Origin: Lactobacillales bacterium
GTDB taxonomy: Bacteria > Bacillota > Bacilli > Lactobacillales > Streptococcaceae
Reading direction: 5' to 3'
Assembly (NCBI GenBank): GCA_031261705.1
Contig: JAISJD010000007.1
Coordinates: forward strand, 1 to 34,296
DNA: 34,296 nt
Part shown: positions 23,504 through 33,107 of the stretch, piece after piece
Position numbering within the stretch: position 1 is the first letter of the stretch
How the letters are laid out: the number at the start of each line of letters is the position of its first letter
Translations under genes and position numbers: made by a program
Notes under the pieces: generated by a model
The model's input: the letters and a program-made list of their open reading frames with translations, nothing else
Told to the model about the DNA's origin: nothing
Database searches by the model: none

Positions 23504-23782
23504 ATGAACCATTCTGAAAATAAGAAGCTTAAAGCAAAATATCTCTTGATTTTTATGACTGCCTTGATGAGCTTCTTGCTTGGCTTAGTAACAGGAAAAA
23601 TGATTTTTGATTTGTTCACTACCTTGGCAATTGGCTACATTATTTTGAAAAAGGGAGACAAACTTCTTTTGGAGGAATATTACGAGAGAAGAAGAAAGAA
23701 ATTAGAAGAACTTGAAATAGTACGTAAAGCATCAAGAGAGGTTATTCAGTCGGGGAGATTATTTGGAAAAGAAAGGAAGTAG
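23504..23782 (+). CDS. Small membrane protein of the PTS operon, unknown function
   Basis: A 92-residue protein that I do not recognise. A Lys-rich start is followed by two close hydrophobic stretches (about 14-30, LLIFMTALMSFLLGLV, and 33-48, MIFDLFTTLAIGYIILK). A highly charged C-terminal helix follows (YYERRRKKLEELEIVRKASR). This suggests a membrane hairpin with a cytoplasmic coiled tail. It lies 19 nt after IIC and 4 nt before the aldolase start, so it is clearly operonic; AGGAAG precedes its ATG. It could be a PTS accessory or assembly factor. That is inference from position only. Confidence 0.75.
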   Translation: MNHSENKKLKAKYLLIFMTALMSFLLGLVTGKMIFDLFTTLAIGYIILKKGDKLLLEEYYERRRKKLEELEIVRKASREVIQSGRLFGKERK

Positions 23783-23786
23783 GAAT

Positions 23787-24539
23787 ATGACAGCAGGAAG
23801 AATTATGTTTGAACGTGAGCGTGAGGAAATGGCGAAGCTAGTAAAATTAATTTTTGATAGGAAGAATACAAATGTTGCAGGGGGGAATTTTTCTTTCAAA
23901 GCATTAGATGAAAATGGAAAAGAATACATCATTATGACTCCTACGATGATGTCAGAGGCTTATTTAGGAAATTTAACACCGAGTCAAATTTTAGTTGTTG
24001 AGCCTCACACGAGAAAAATTGTGGCAGGAGAGGGGAAATTAACCAGAGAAATTAATATGCACGAAGCAGTTTACGATACAAATAAAGAAATTCGAGCTGT
24101 GCTCCATGCACATGCGCCAGAAAGTATGTTTTGGGCAACAAGTGGGTTAGATATGCCAAATCTTACTGAAGCAACACAAAAGGTGGGTTATGTGCCAGTT
24201 TTACCTTTTGCTCCAAATTGTTCTGAAGAATTAGCAGAAATTGTTAGTGATTATATTGTCGCTCATCATCTTAGTGTGCCACACGAATTATTGCTTGACA
24301 GTCACGGTGTGCTTATCAATACTTCTGGAGCTGACGGTGTAGAGGCGATTCATAAAGCTTTAGCCATTCTTGATACAATGGAATGGAATGCTAAAATTGC
24401 ACAGCAACAAGCAGTTTTTCAATCATTGGGCTTATTAGACGGTTTTTATTCCAAGGGGAGAAAAATTGGATCCATTGAGGATATAAAAAATCATCGGCCG
24501 ATTTATAATCAAGAACCAATTTTTTCTGGTGGGGACTAA
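23787..24539 (+). CDS. Class II aldolase/epimerase (FucA/AraD family)
   Basis: Zinc-dependent aldolase or epimerase of the class II aldolase/adducin family, 250 residues. Zinc ligands H107 and H109 in VLHAHAPE and H173 in LDSHGVLI, and acid/base E93 in INMHEAVY, match the FucA pattern; VAGGNFSFKA is the phosphate-binding region. Members cleave ketose 1-phosphates to dihydroxyacetone phosphate and an aldehyde, or epimerise ribulose 5-phosphate. The frame opens at a TTG (23763), but AAGGAAG at 7 nt selects the ATG at 23787. It is the last gene of the PTS operon. It is not the GatY/FbaA-type aldolase of classical galactitol operons, so the pathway differs. Confidence 0.87.
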   Translation: MTAGRIMFEREREEMAKLVKLIFDRKNTNVAGGNFSFKALDENGKEYIIMTPTMMSEAYLGNLTPSQILVVEPHTRKIVAGEGKLTREINMHEAVYDTNKEIRAVLHAHAPESMFWATSGLDMPNLTEATQKVGYVPVLPFAPNCSEELAEIVSDYIVAHHLSVPHELLLDSHGVLINTSGADGVEAIHKALAILDTMEWNAKIAQQQAVFQSLGLLDGFYSKGRKIGSIEDIKNHRPIYNQEPIFSGGD

Positions 24540-24543
24540 TAAT

Positions 24544-24586
24544 AAAAGCGCTTCAAGCGGAAACTTTTCTACTTGAAGTGCTTTTT
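24544..24586. terminator. Bidirectional terminator between aldolase and HAD gene
   Basis: AAAAGCGCTTCAAG (24544-24557) pairs with CTTGAAGTGCTTTT (24572-24585) with one wobble; A-rich left and T-rich right sides serve both convergent operons. Confidence 0.92.
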
Positions 24587-24595
24587 CATCATGTT

Positions 24596-25408
24596 TTACC
24601 CCAAAACCACTTCCCAAATTGCCTTAGCCACTCCGCTATCATTATTAGAAGTAGTGTGAACATCAGCGATTGCCTTGACGTTTTCGGTCGCATTTGCCAT
24701 AGCTACTGCGGTTCCTGCAGCTTCAAGCATAGAGAGGTCGTTGTCTGCGTCGCCAATTGCCATAGTTTCAGAAATATCAATTCCTAATTTTTCTGCTAAG
24801 GCGATGAGTGCAGCCCCTTTGCTGGCTTTTTTATTTAGAATTTCAAAGTAGTAAGGTGCGCTACGAACGGTAGTGAATTTTTCCTTAAATGAGTCTGGGA
24901 TAGAATGAATCACTTTTGTTAAGATTTCTTCTTCATCAATCATCATCATTTTTACAATCTCAAATTCTTCAGTGATTTCCTCTTGTGTGCGATAAGCTAA
25001 AGGCATGTTGACAAGAAAGGCTTCATGCACAGTGTAAGGAGAAATATCTCGATTGGATGTGTAAATCGTATCGTTTGTTGTCGTGTGCAAGTGAACATGT
25101 AGTTTTCTTGCTAATGCGTCAATTTCTAGGTAGTCATCATGTGTTAGGGTGTAGCGGATAAATTCTTTGCCAGTCTTAGTTTCTTGGACTAACCCACCAT
25201 TATAGGTAATCACATAGTCACCCGCATCCTTTAAGTTTAATTCTTCCAAGTATTTTTCTACGCCGGGCATTGGACGTCCTGTTGTAATTACGATTTTCAC
25301 ACCTTGTTGCTTTGCCTCTTGAATTGCTTGAAAAACCTCTTGCGTGATTTCCCCAGTATCTGTGATAAGTGTTCCATCAATGTCGATTGCTACTAATTTG
25401 ATTGCCAT
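24596..25408 (-). CDS. Cof-type HAD-IIB sugar phosphatase
   Basis: Cytoplasmic phosphatase of 270 residues in the HAD superfamily, type IIB cap. Motif I is AIDIDGTLI with D9 nucleophile and D11; motif II is VITTGRP; the motif III Lys is in KKASKGAAL; motif IV is AIGDADNDLSML. This is the YidA/Cof pattern, with broad activity on sugar phosphates or flavin precursors. It is the last gene of a reverse operon with lipL and ywfO, 24 nt after ywfO. It is convergent to, and not part of, the PTS operon, so a role in that pathway is not implied. Confidence 0.92.
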   Translation of the reverse strand: MAIKLVAIDIDGTLITDTGEITQEVFQAIQEAKQQGVKIVITTGRPMPGVEKYLEELNLKDAGDYVITYNGGLVQETKTGKEFIRYTLTHDDYLEIDALARKLHVHLHTTTNDTIYTSNRDISPYTVHEAFLVNMPLAYRTQEEITEEFEIVKMMMIDEEEILTKVIHSIPDSFKEKFTTVRSAPYYFEILNKKASKGAALIALAEKLGIDISETMAIGDADNDLSMLEAAGTAVAMANATENVKAIADVHTTSNNDSGVAKAIWEVVLG

Positions 25409-25432
25409 GTGTCTGTTCTTCTCCTCTGTTTT

Positions 25433-26794
25433 TTACTCTGGTTTGATTAATTCCCCGTTATGAATGTAGCTAGAAAATTCCTGATAGCTTTCATCAAATA
25501 AATCTATTTGTTTCTTGGCTGGCGCAATCATTTCTTTTGGGAAATAAAAGCGTTGGTCTCCCTGACTTTGTCCAGCTAAGGCTTGAACGAGTGGGCTTAA
25601 TGTTGAAAGTTCTTTCAGTGTTCCATCTTGTAAAATAATTTCAATTTGCGTGCGTTGGTTCGTTGCTTGCGGACGATAAAAATCATAAGGGAGATCCCAA
25701 CTAGAGTTAATCGCTGTGTAATACTTAGGATTATACCCTACTCGTTCAATTATTTCTTGCATTTTTGCCAATTGATTCCGTGTTTCATCACTAAAGGTAA
25801 TGGACTTGAACGGATGTCGATTTAGAAAGCGATTGGCTAAATCACTTAAAATTGAATCAGAGTAGTCGCTCCATTCACTAAAATAAGTGTTCAATACACC
25901 GTCGTCTAAGCGTAAATAATCTTCCAAGGAGTAATGATCTTTGAAAAAAGGAACTAAGCGTTTGCTCACTCGTTCAAAATACTCGGAATCACTTTGGTAA
26001 AGCTTGTGCGCACGTTTTAACAAATGGTCGAGAATCACTTCCATTCCACGACTGACAGGGTGAAAGTAAATTTGCATGTACATTTGATAACGACTAACAA
26101 TGTAGTCTTCGACAGCATGCATACCGTTTGCTTGAAAGGCGATTCCACCTTTATAGGGACGAATTACACGAAGAATGCGGGTTAGGTCAAATTGTCCGTA
26201 TTGGGTACCCGTGAAATAAGCATCACGCAACAAGTAATCCATGCGGTCAGCATCCACCTGTGAGGAAATCATCTGTACTACTTGCGGATTCGGGTATTCT
26301 TTTGTAATCACACTTGCGACTTTTTCTGGAAATCCCTCCTCCACTCGATTTAAGATTTGGTAAATCTCTGTTTGAGGATTGGTAATAATATCCACCGTTA
26401 CCTGCTCATGATTCGTATTGAAAATATGTTCAAAGGTGTGGGAATAAGGCCCGTGTCCAACATCATGGAGTAAGGCTGCACTAAGAGTAACCAAGCGCTC
26501 GCTATCATCCCATCCATTTTCATCTAATTTTTCCTTTGGGTATTTGCGTACAAAAATATCAGCAATTCTTCGAGCATTTTCATAAACGCCTAAGCTATGA
26601 GAAAAACGGCTGTGTTCTCCACCATGAAAGGTAAAGCTAGTGGTTCCAAGCTGTTTGATTCGGCGTAAACGTTGCACTTCTTTGGAGTTAATTAAATCAA
26701 GAATCACCTGATGTTGTACGTGAACATAGTTATGCACAGGGTCACGAAAGACTTTTTCATTTTCTAAAAGCTGTTCTTTGTAAGGTATGGGCAT
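25433..26794 (-). CDS. ywfO: HD-domain phosphohydrolase, YwfO/dGTPase-like
   Basis: A 453-residue HD-superfamily protein. Metal-binding residues are in HSRFSHSLGVYENARR and the HD pair in ALLHDVGHGPYSHTFEH; a further Asp lies in SSQVDADRMDYLLRDA. This arrangement is that of the YwfO/SAMHD1-like dNTP triphosphohydrolases; an enterococcal homologue is known as a dNTPase. The start MPIPYKEQLLENEKVFRDPVH is typical, with TTGGAG before the ATG. It is 22 nt after lipL and 24 nt before the HAD gene. Deoxynucleotide control is the likely role; substrate preference is not visible. Confidence 0.9.
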   Translation of the reverse strand: MPIPYKEQLLENEKVFRDPVHNYVHVQHQVILDLINSKEVQRLRRIKQLGTTSFTFHGGEHSRFSHSLGVYENARRIADIFVRKYPKEKLDENGWDDSERLVTLSAALLHDVGHGPYSHTFEHIFNTNHEQVTVDIITNPQTEIYQILNRVEEGFPEKVASVITKEYPNPQVVQMISSQVDADRMDYLLRDAYFTGTQYGQFDLTRILRVIRPYKGGIAFQANGMHAVEDYIVSRYQMYMQIYFHPVSRGMEVILDHLLKRAHKLYQSDSEYFERVSKRLVPFFKDHYSLEDYLRLDDGVLNTYFSEWSDYSDSILSDLANRFLNRHPFKSITFSDETRNQLAKMQEIIERVGYNPKYYTAINSSWDLPYDFYRPQATNQRTQIEIILQDGTLKELSTLSPLVQALAGQSQGDQRFYFPKEMIAPAKKQIDLFDESYQEFSSYIHNGELIKPE

Positions 26795-26816
26795 CTGTTT
26801 TCTCCAATCATTTTCG

Positions 26817-27650
26817 TTAACGAAGAAGTTCGTTACGTTTTTCCATTTTTTCTAGGTTTTGTAAGATTTTTTCTTGTAAAAATTCTTGATTTGGTAATTG
26901 TTCTAAAGTGGTAAAAGCGATATTTGTTTCATTTTTGAGCGGTCGAAGCAATTGTTCCTGTACCTCGTCAATCGTTAATTCTTGGTTTTTAAGGCGACTA
27001 AGTGTGGTCATGACCTCTGGAGCAACATTCGGGTAACCAAGCGCTTCTGGTTCTTCCCCATTTAAAGCTTCTTGATAAAAAAGGCGAACACTTTCCCCAC
27101 GATAGTGTTGATTTCCATTAACACTAAGATATAAGCTGACGCTGATTCCGTTTTTCACTCTTCGTTGTGCTAGTCCGGCGATTTTTAGACCGTCAACACT
27201 TAAATCATATGTTCCTGGGCAATAGGAATTTGTGATTTCATAGGCTTTAATTGGCAGCGTAGGAAATGCCTGTTTCACCCACTGAAAGACCCATTCATAT
27301 GCTTCGTCAATCGACCAATTTTTTGCTTTATTTGAAAAGAACACGCATAGGTTCAACACTCCGTCATCAGAAATAACCCCTAGGCCACCTGAATTACGTA
27401 AGACAGGAGAAAACGCTGTCTGTGTGATTGCCTGCAAACCTTTGTGAAAATCGGGTGTTCGTGTATCCTTCATTCCCAAGATAAAAGTGTTTTTTAATTG
27501 CCAAAATTGAATCATCGGTTGTTCAGTTTCAGCGACATATTCACAAAGTGTATCCATTTCTGCAAACGGAAGAAGCGCGTTCGTGTATGTTTTTATTGGT
27601 AAAACGAACCAGGTTTGATGATGAAATTGTTTTCCTTCGGTTAAACTCAT
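26817..27650 (-). CDS. lipL: Lipoyl/octanoyl amidotransferase, LipL-like
   Basis: BirA/LplA/LipB-fold protein of 277 residues. In Bacillus LipL moves octanoyl or lipoyl groups from GcvH to the E2 subunits of 2-oxoacid dehydrogenases. The key Cys is C144 in NSYCPGTYDLS and the conserved Lys is K156 in DGLKIAGLAQRR; the Cys position fits LipL (147-150 in characterised members, as I recall), while LplA ligases lack it. The glycine-rich RNSGGLGVISDDGVLN is also present. GGGGAG precedes the ATG. It heads the operon lipL-ywfO-HAD, and a reverse TATAAT lies at plus 27687-27692. It is divergent from an E1 dehydrogenase pair. An annotation as generic lipoate-protein ligase is the main alternative. Confidence 0.82.
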   Translation of the reverse strand: MSLTEGKQFHHQTWFVLPIKTYTNALLPFAEMDTLCEYVAETEQPMIQFWQLKNTFILGMKDTRTPDFHKGLQAITQTAFSPVLRNSGGLGVISDDGVLNLCVFFSNKAKNWSIDEAYEWVFQWVKQAFPTLPIKAYEITNSYCPGTYDLSVDGLKIAGLAQRRVKNGISVSLYLSVNGNQHYRGESVRLFYQEALNGEEPEALGYPNVAPEVMTTLSRLKNQELTIDEVQEQLLRPLKNETNIAFTTLEQLPNQEFLQEKILQNLEKMEKRNELLR

Positions 27651-27786
27651 GTTTTTCTCCCCATTACTTGTAAGTTGTGTACCTTCATTATAAAGGAAAG
27701 TACGAAAAAAGGTTGATTAATTGATATGAAAATTTATTCAAAACTTGAGAAATTCTAACGTTTTGGTTAGGATTCCTTTGTGAAGC

Positions 27787-27815
27787 TTGCGAAGAATACG
27801 GAAAACCGATAAAAT
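27787..27815 (+). promoter_or_regulatory. Promoter of the E1 alpha/beta operon
   Basis: TTGCGA (27787-27792), 17-bp spacer, TAAAAT (27810-27815). It lies inside the longest open frame, which supports the later start at 27886. Confidence 0.68.
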
Positions 27816-27885
27816 TTTACTTAACGATTGTTTAAGGTTATTTTATACGAACATGAAAATATCAAAAAGAATGAAGGGACAAAGA

Positions 27886-28893
27886 ATGCAGACAAAAGTA
27901 GAGAACACGGAAAATCTGGGGACTTTCCAGCTTGTCCATCTGCTTGATGAAATGTGGAAAATTCGTATTTTTGAAGAAACACTGCACGAATTATATGGAG
28001 CAGGAAAGGTGTATGGCACACTGCATTTATGTATCGGTCAAGAAGCCACGGCAGTAGGGGCTTGTGCAGCTTTGCGAAAAACTGACTTGATTACGTCAAC
28101 CCATCGCAATCACGGTCATTCCATCGCTAAGGGAACCGATATGCGGGCAATGTTTGCTGAAATGCTTGGAAAGATTACCGGAACCAACAAGGGGAAGGGC
28201 GGTAGTATGCACATTGCCGATCCAAGTGTTGGCAATCTAGGATCAAACGGCATTGTCGGAGCAGGATTCCCAATTGCAGCGGGTGCGGCATTAACCGCAC
28301 AAATGAATCAGACGAACCAAGTCGTCCTCTGTTTTGCAGGTGACGGAGCAACAAATGAAGGAAGTTTTCACGAAGCTCTCAATTTAGCTTCTATTTGGCG
28401 TCTACCAGTGGTTTACTTTATCGAAAATAATCAGTATGCGATGAGTAGTCCAGTTGGCGATATGGTGAACGTGGCACATATTTCTGACCGTGCAGCAGCG
28501 TACAACATTCCCGGTGTCACAATTGACGGAAATGATGTCTTAGCTGTGAAGTGTGCGGTAGAAGAAGCAGTGACTCGTGCTAGAAAGGGTGAAGGGCCTA
28601 CATTGATTGAGGCTTTGACCTATCGACATATGGGGCATTCTAAGTCAGATAAGCTTCTTTATCGAAGTGAGGAAGAGTGTGAACGGTGGAAACAAGAAAA
28701 TGATCCTATTTCAAGGTTTGAAAAAGAGCTAATTGAAAGAGGGGTCACGAACAAAGATGAGATTCAAGCAAAAGTGGAAGAAATACGTGAAGAAGTAGCA
28801 CATCTTGCACAGCTTGCGTTAGAAGATGAAGAACCAAGCCTGGAAGAACTTTATAAAGACGTTTACTGTGGAAGTGTGGGTGAAATGAATTGA
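27886..28893 (+). CDS. Thiamine-diphosphate dehydrogenase E1 alpha (acetoin/pyruvate type)
   Basis: E1 alpha subunit of a 2-oxoacid or acetoin dehydrogenase, 335 residues. The ThDP motif is [18 protein letters not shown] continuing to the ENNQYA pair. [20 protein letters not shown] resembles AcoA proteins, and the [10 protein letters not shown] loop is the E1 activation segment without the usual serine phosphorylation. The open frame begins at 27787, but the promoter lies there and GAAGGG selects the ATG at 27886 ([12 protein letters not shown]). Its stop overlaps the TTG start of E1 beta by 4 nt. No E2 or E3 gene follows, so it either pairs with subunits encoded elsewhere or acts differently. 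Confidence 0.88.
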   Translation: MQTKVENTENLGTFQLVHLLDEMWKIRIFEETLHELYGAGKVYGTLHLCIGQEATAVGACAALRKTDLITSTHRNHGHSIAKGTDMRAMFAEMLGKITGTNKGKGGSMHIADPSVGNLGSNGIVGAGFPIAAGAALTAQMNQTNQVVLCFAGDGATNEGSFHEALNLASIWRLPVVYFIENNQYAMSSPVGDMVNVAHISDRAAAYNIPGVTIDGNDVLAVKCAVEEAVTRARKGEGPTLIEALTYRHMGHSKSDKLLYRSEEECERWKQENDPISRFEKELIERGVTNKDEIQAKVEEIREEVAHLAQLALEDEEPSLEELYKDVYCGSVGEMN

Positions 28894-29870
28894 GAGAAAT
28901 TTCTTACATTGAAGCGGTAAGAGAAGCACTAGATGAAGCTTTGGCTAGCGATGAACGTGTTTTTTTAATCGGTGAAGATATTGGCATTTACGGTGGAGGC
29001 TTTGGCGCAACAACTGGACTTGAAGAAAAATATGGTTCTAAGCGTGTTCGCTCAACGCCTATTTCGGAAAGTGCGATTGCAGGAGTTTCTGTAGGCGCGG
29101 CGATAACAGGCATGCGTCCTGTTATGGAAATACAATTTTCTGATTTCATTACGATTGCACTTGATCAGCTTGTTAATCAGGCGGCAAAGATTCATTACAT
29201 GTACGGTGGGACGATGACCGTTCCATTAGTTATGCGGGCGGCGGCAGGTTCTGGCACGGGAGCGGGAGCGCAACATTCTCAAAGCTTGGAAAATTGGTTA
29301 GCACATATTCCGGGCTTAATCGTGGTGCAACCAGCCAATGCGTATGACGCCAAAGGGCTACTTCATGCGGCAATTGCAAATGAAAATCCTGTAATGTTCT
29401 ATGAGCATAAGGTATTGTATAAAGAAAAAATGGATGTACCAAGGGAACCTTACGAAATTCCATTAGGCGTAGCAGAAGTGAAACGAGTGGGCAAAGACGT
29501 GACGATTGTTGCGACAAGCCAAATGGTTCAGTTTTCACTAAAGGCAGCAGAGATTTTGGAAAAAGATGGACTATCTGTTGAAGTTGTTGATCCTCGGACA
29601 CTGGTTCCGCTAGATACGAAAACAATCTTGACTTCTGTAGCAAAGACTAAGCGACTTTTAGTTGTCACTGAAGAAGTGAAGCAAAGTGGGTTCGGTGGCG
29701 AAATTGTTTCCGTGGTTGCAGAAAATGAAATAAGTTCGACCTTACTTGCGCCTATCAAGCGTTTAGGCGGAGCCTTTGTTCCAATTCCTACACAGCAGAT
29801 ATTAGAAAGACAGGCAGTGCCACAGGTAGAAACGATTATTGACGCTGTGAGAGAATTAGTCGGAAGGTAG
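28890..29870 (+). CDS. Thiamine-diphosphate dehydrogenase E1 beta (acetoin/pyruvate type)
   Basis: E1 beta subunit, 326 residues. [18 protein letters not shown] is the family start; [19 protein letters not shown] holds the ThDP-contacting Glu; then [17 protein letters not shown] and the [17 protein letters not shown] channel segment with its His. The C-terminal transketolase domain includes DPRTLVPLD. The start is a TTG overlapping the E1 alpha stop, with GGGTG upstream, so translation is coupled. Sequence character is AcoB/PdhB-like; the substrate (acetoin, pyruvate or branched-chain 2-oxoacid) is not decided. Confidence 0.88.
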   Translation: MREISYIEAVREALDEALASDERVFLIGEDIGIYGGGFGATTGLEEKYGSKRVRSTPISESAIAGVSVGAAITGMRPVMEIQFSDFITIALDQLVNQAAKIHYMYGGTMTVPLVMRAAAGSGTGAGAQHSQSLENWLAHIPGLIVVQPANAYDAKGLLHAAIANENPVMFYEHKVLYKEKMDVPREPYEIPLGVAEVKRVGKDVTIVATSQMVQFSLKAAEILEKDGLSVEVVDPRTLVPLDTKTILTSVAKTKRLLVVTEEVKQSGFGGEIVSVVAENEISSTLLAPIKRLGGAFVPIPTQQILERQAVPQVETIIDAVRELVGR

Positions 29871-29879
29871 GGAACATAA

Positions 29880-30323
29880 GTGGAATTAAAAAATGGAATA
29901 CCGGTGAAAATTCACCTTGAAACAAAAGTAAGACAAGATGGTGAAACCTCTGCCTTTGTATTTAACGAGCCCGGTCAAATGGTGACGGTAAATGGAACGA
30001 TTTATTTACGCTATAAGGAAATCTTGGAAGCAGAAGGACAAACACTTAAGACCTCTGTGACCATGAAAATTGAGCCAGACGGTCGTTTACAAATTATTCG
30101 AAACGGACAAGTTCGTATGAAATTACGCTTTGAATACGAAAAACTGGTCGCTACAAGCTACCGTACGCCGTATGGAATTTTTCCGATTACGACGTATGCT
30201 AAAGAGCTACATGTTAGCTTAAAGGATACACCACTTTCAGGACAAGTGACTCTTGATTATAATTTGTTTGCTGGGGAAGAATTACTCGGCGAATATGAGT
30301 TGAGATTAAATTTTATTAGTTAA
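29880..30323 (+). CDS. DUF1934 (YwiB-like) beta-barrel protein
   Basis: 147-residue protein of the DUF1934/YwiB family, a calycin-like barrel of unknown function. The N-terminal PVKIHLETKVRQDGETSAFV and the central YRTPYGIFPITTYAKELHV are characteristic. Start GTG with GTAGGGAA upstream, 9 nt after the E1 beta stop. In Bacillus ywiB lies near argS and rpoE, so this neighbourhood is ancestral, but argS is not between them here. It may be co-transcribed with the E1 genes. Confidence 0.87.
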   Translation: MELKNGIPVKIHLETKVRQDGETSAFVFNEPGQMVTVNGTIYLRYKEILEAEGQTLKTSVTMKIEPDGRLQIIRNGQVRMKLRFEYEKLVATSYRTPYGIFPITTYAKELHVSLKDTPLSGQVTLDYNLFAGEELLGEYELRLNFIS

Positions 30324-30326
30324 GAT

Positions 30327-30368
30327 AGATAAAAGAGAGGAAGCCGGTGTGTTTTTATCTCTTTTTCT
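30327..30368 (+). terminator. Probable terminator after the DUF1934 gene
   Basis: AGATAAAA (30327-30334) pairs with TTTTATCT (30353-30360), followed by CTTTTT. The stem is AT-rich with an 18-nt loop. Confidence 0.5.
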
Positions 30369-30408
30369 CCGTGATTGTCGATTAATTTTCTGAAAAAAAG
30401 AGTTTTGT

Positions 30409-30437
30409 TTGACGAAGGTTGCTCGACATTCTATAAT
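30409..30437 (+). promoter_or_regulatory. Promoter of rpoE
   Basis: TTGACG (30409-30414), 17-bp spacer, consensus TATAAT (30432-30437). Confidence 0.88.
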
Positions 30438-30468
30438 GGGGAGAAGACTATAGAGGAGCGTGGAACAT

Positions 30469-31068
30469 TTGGAAATAACTGCATTTAAAGGCCAAAAACG
30501 TGACGAGCTTTCAATGATTGAAGTTGCTCACGCAATATTGGAACAACATGGTGAAGTCATGGAATTTTCAGACCTTGTAAACCAAATCCAAAACTATTTA
30601 GGGAAATCAGATATTGAAATTCGTGAAAACTTATCTCAGTTCTACACTGACTTGAATATTGACGGTAGTTTTATTTCTTTAGGGGAAAACCGTTGGGGCT
30701 TACGTTCTTGGTATGCGATTGATGAAATTGATGAAGAAGTAACGCATGTAGATGAGGAAGAAGATACACCTCGTCGTAAAAAACGTAAAAGAGTCAACGC
30801 ATTTATCAACGATCCTAACGATGAAAATGCAATTGATTACAATGATGACGATCCAGAAGATGATGACTTTGGGGACGATTCTGATGATGATTTGAGCTAT
30901 GACGATGATGACGATGACGACGATGATGAAGAAATCGTTGCATACGATAATGATTTAAAAGAAATCGTTGTAGATGAAGTCGAAGAAGATGTCGATGTTG
31001 ACGAAGAAGATGACGAATTTGCCGACGATGATGAAGACGATGATGAATTTGAAGAATCTTCAAAATAA
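30469..31068 (+). CDS. rpoE: RNA polymerase delta subunit
   Basis: Delta subunit of Gram-positive RNA polymerase. It increases recycling and makes initiation sensitive to nucleotide levels. Residues about 8-90 are the folded HARE-HTH domain ([40 protein letters not shown]), followed by a Lys/Arg patch (PRRKKRKRV) and a long disordered Asp/Glu tail that mimics nucleic acid. The frame opens at a GTG (30460), but AGAGGAG ends 1 nt before it; the TTG at 30469 has a proper spacing of 10 nt and gives 199 residues. Strong promoter directly upstream; pyrG follows, as in most Firmicutes. Confidence 0.93.
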   Translation: MEITAFKGQKRDELSMIEVAHAILEQHGEVMEFSDLVNQIQNYLGKSDIEIRENLSQFYTDLNIDGSFISLGENRWGLRSWYAIDEIDEEVTHVDEEEDTPRRKKRKRVNAFINDPNDENAIDYNDDDPEDDDFGDDSDDDLSYDDDDDDDDDEEIVAYDNDLKEIVVDEVEEDVDVDEEDDEFADDDEDDDEFEESSK

Positions 31069-31089
31069 CGTTTTCACAAACATTGAGGC

Positions 31090-31118
31090 TTGACCGTTTG
31101 AAAAAAAATGTGTATAGT
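31090..31118 (+). promoter_or_regulatory. Promoter of pyrG
   Basis: TTGACC (31090-31095), 17-bp spacer, TATAGT (31113-31118). The first G of GGGC (31126) lies 7 nt after the -10, at the expected start point. Confidence 0.85.
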
Positions 31119-31125
31119 ACTGTTT

Positions 31126-31199
31126 GGGCACCTTTTAGAAGGTCAGAAGGCTTAAGTGTAAATAGCAAGCTCCCTATTCATTTGGATAGGGAGTTTTTC
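31126..31199 (+). promoter_or_regulatory. pyrG leader with CTP-sensitive attenuator
   Basis: The predicted transcript starts with GGGC and reaches a terminator: CTCCCTAT (31170-31177) pairs with ATAGGGAG (31186-31193), then a T run. In Bacillus pyrG, low CTP makes polymerase stutter at GGGC and add extra G; this poly-G tail pairs with the CU-rich 5' arm and prevents termination. Here the 5' arm reads GCTCCCTAT, which provides the same target. Sequence elements are seen directly; the mechanism is transferred from Bacillus. Confidence 0.85.
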
Positions 31200-31240
31200 T
31201 TTGTTTATTAAGTTGACCCGTAATTTTCAAAGTCGAATAG

Positions 31241-32872
<1,632 letters not shown>

Positions 32873-32879
32873 TGAGTGA

Positions 32880-32914
32880 GAGCTTAGGGGAAATTCCCTT
32901 AAGTTCTTTTTTTT
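32880..32914 (+). terminator. Intrinsic terminator of pyrG
   Basis: GAGCTTAGGGGA (32880-32891) pairs along 12 bp, two of them wobbles, with TCCCTTAAGTTC (32895-32906), closing on a 3-nt loop, then eight T. Confidence 0.92.
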
Positions 32915-32923
32915 GCAAAACGA

Positions 32924-32937
32924 TGGAAACGGTTTTA
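32924..32937 (+). promoter_or_regulatory. cre-like site upstream of fba
   Basis: TGGAAACGGTTTTA fits the cre consensus except one position near the 3' end. It is about 75 bp upstream of the predicted fba -35, a position used for CcpA activation of some glycolytic and overflow genes. Confidence 0.5.
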
Positions 32938-33011
32938 AAAATGGGATTGTTCTGTTTTTTGTAAATCTTTCAATTAGAAACACGTATTTTCAGAAAATCG
33001 CTGTTTAATAC

Positions 33012-33040
33012 TAGCCAAATATTAGGTGGAATGATAAAAT
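33012..33040 (+). promoter_or_regulatory. Promoter of fba
   Basis: TAGCCA (33012-33017), 17-bp spacer, TAAAAT (33035-33040) with an extended TG. The leader is about 60 nt. Confidence 0.68.
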
Positions 33041-33107
33041 AATAATGTTGGTTGAGCAATTATGCTTAACAAAAATAATCAGTTATACATTTAGGAGGAA
33101 ATTTACA

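Noticed and set aside
30840..31065. GAT/GAA-rich repeat tract as a tandem repeat element
   Set aside because: It encodes the normal acidic tail of the delta subunit.
30815..31168. Reverse His/Arg-rich frame over rpoE
   Set aside because: It is the antisense of the Asp/Glu repeat tail of the delta subunit and has no ribosome site.
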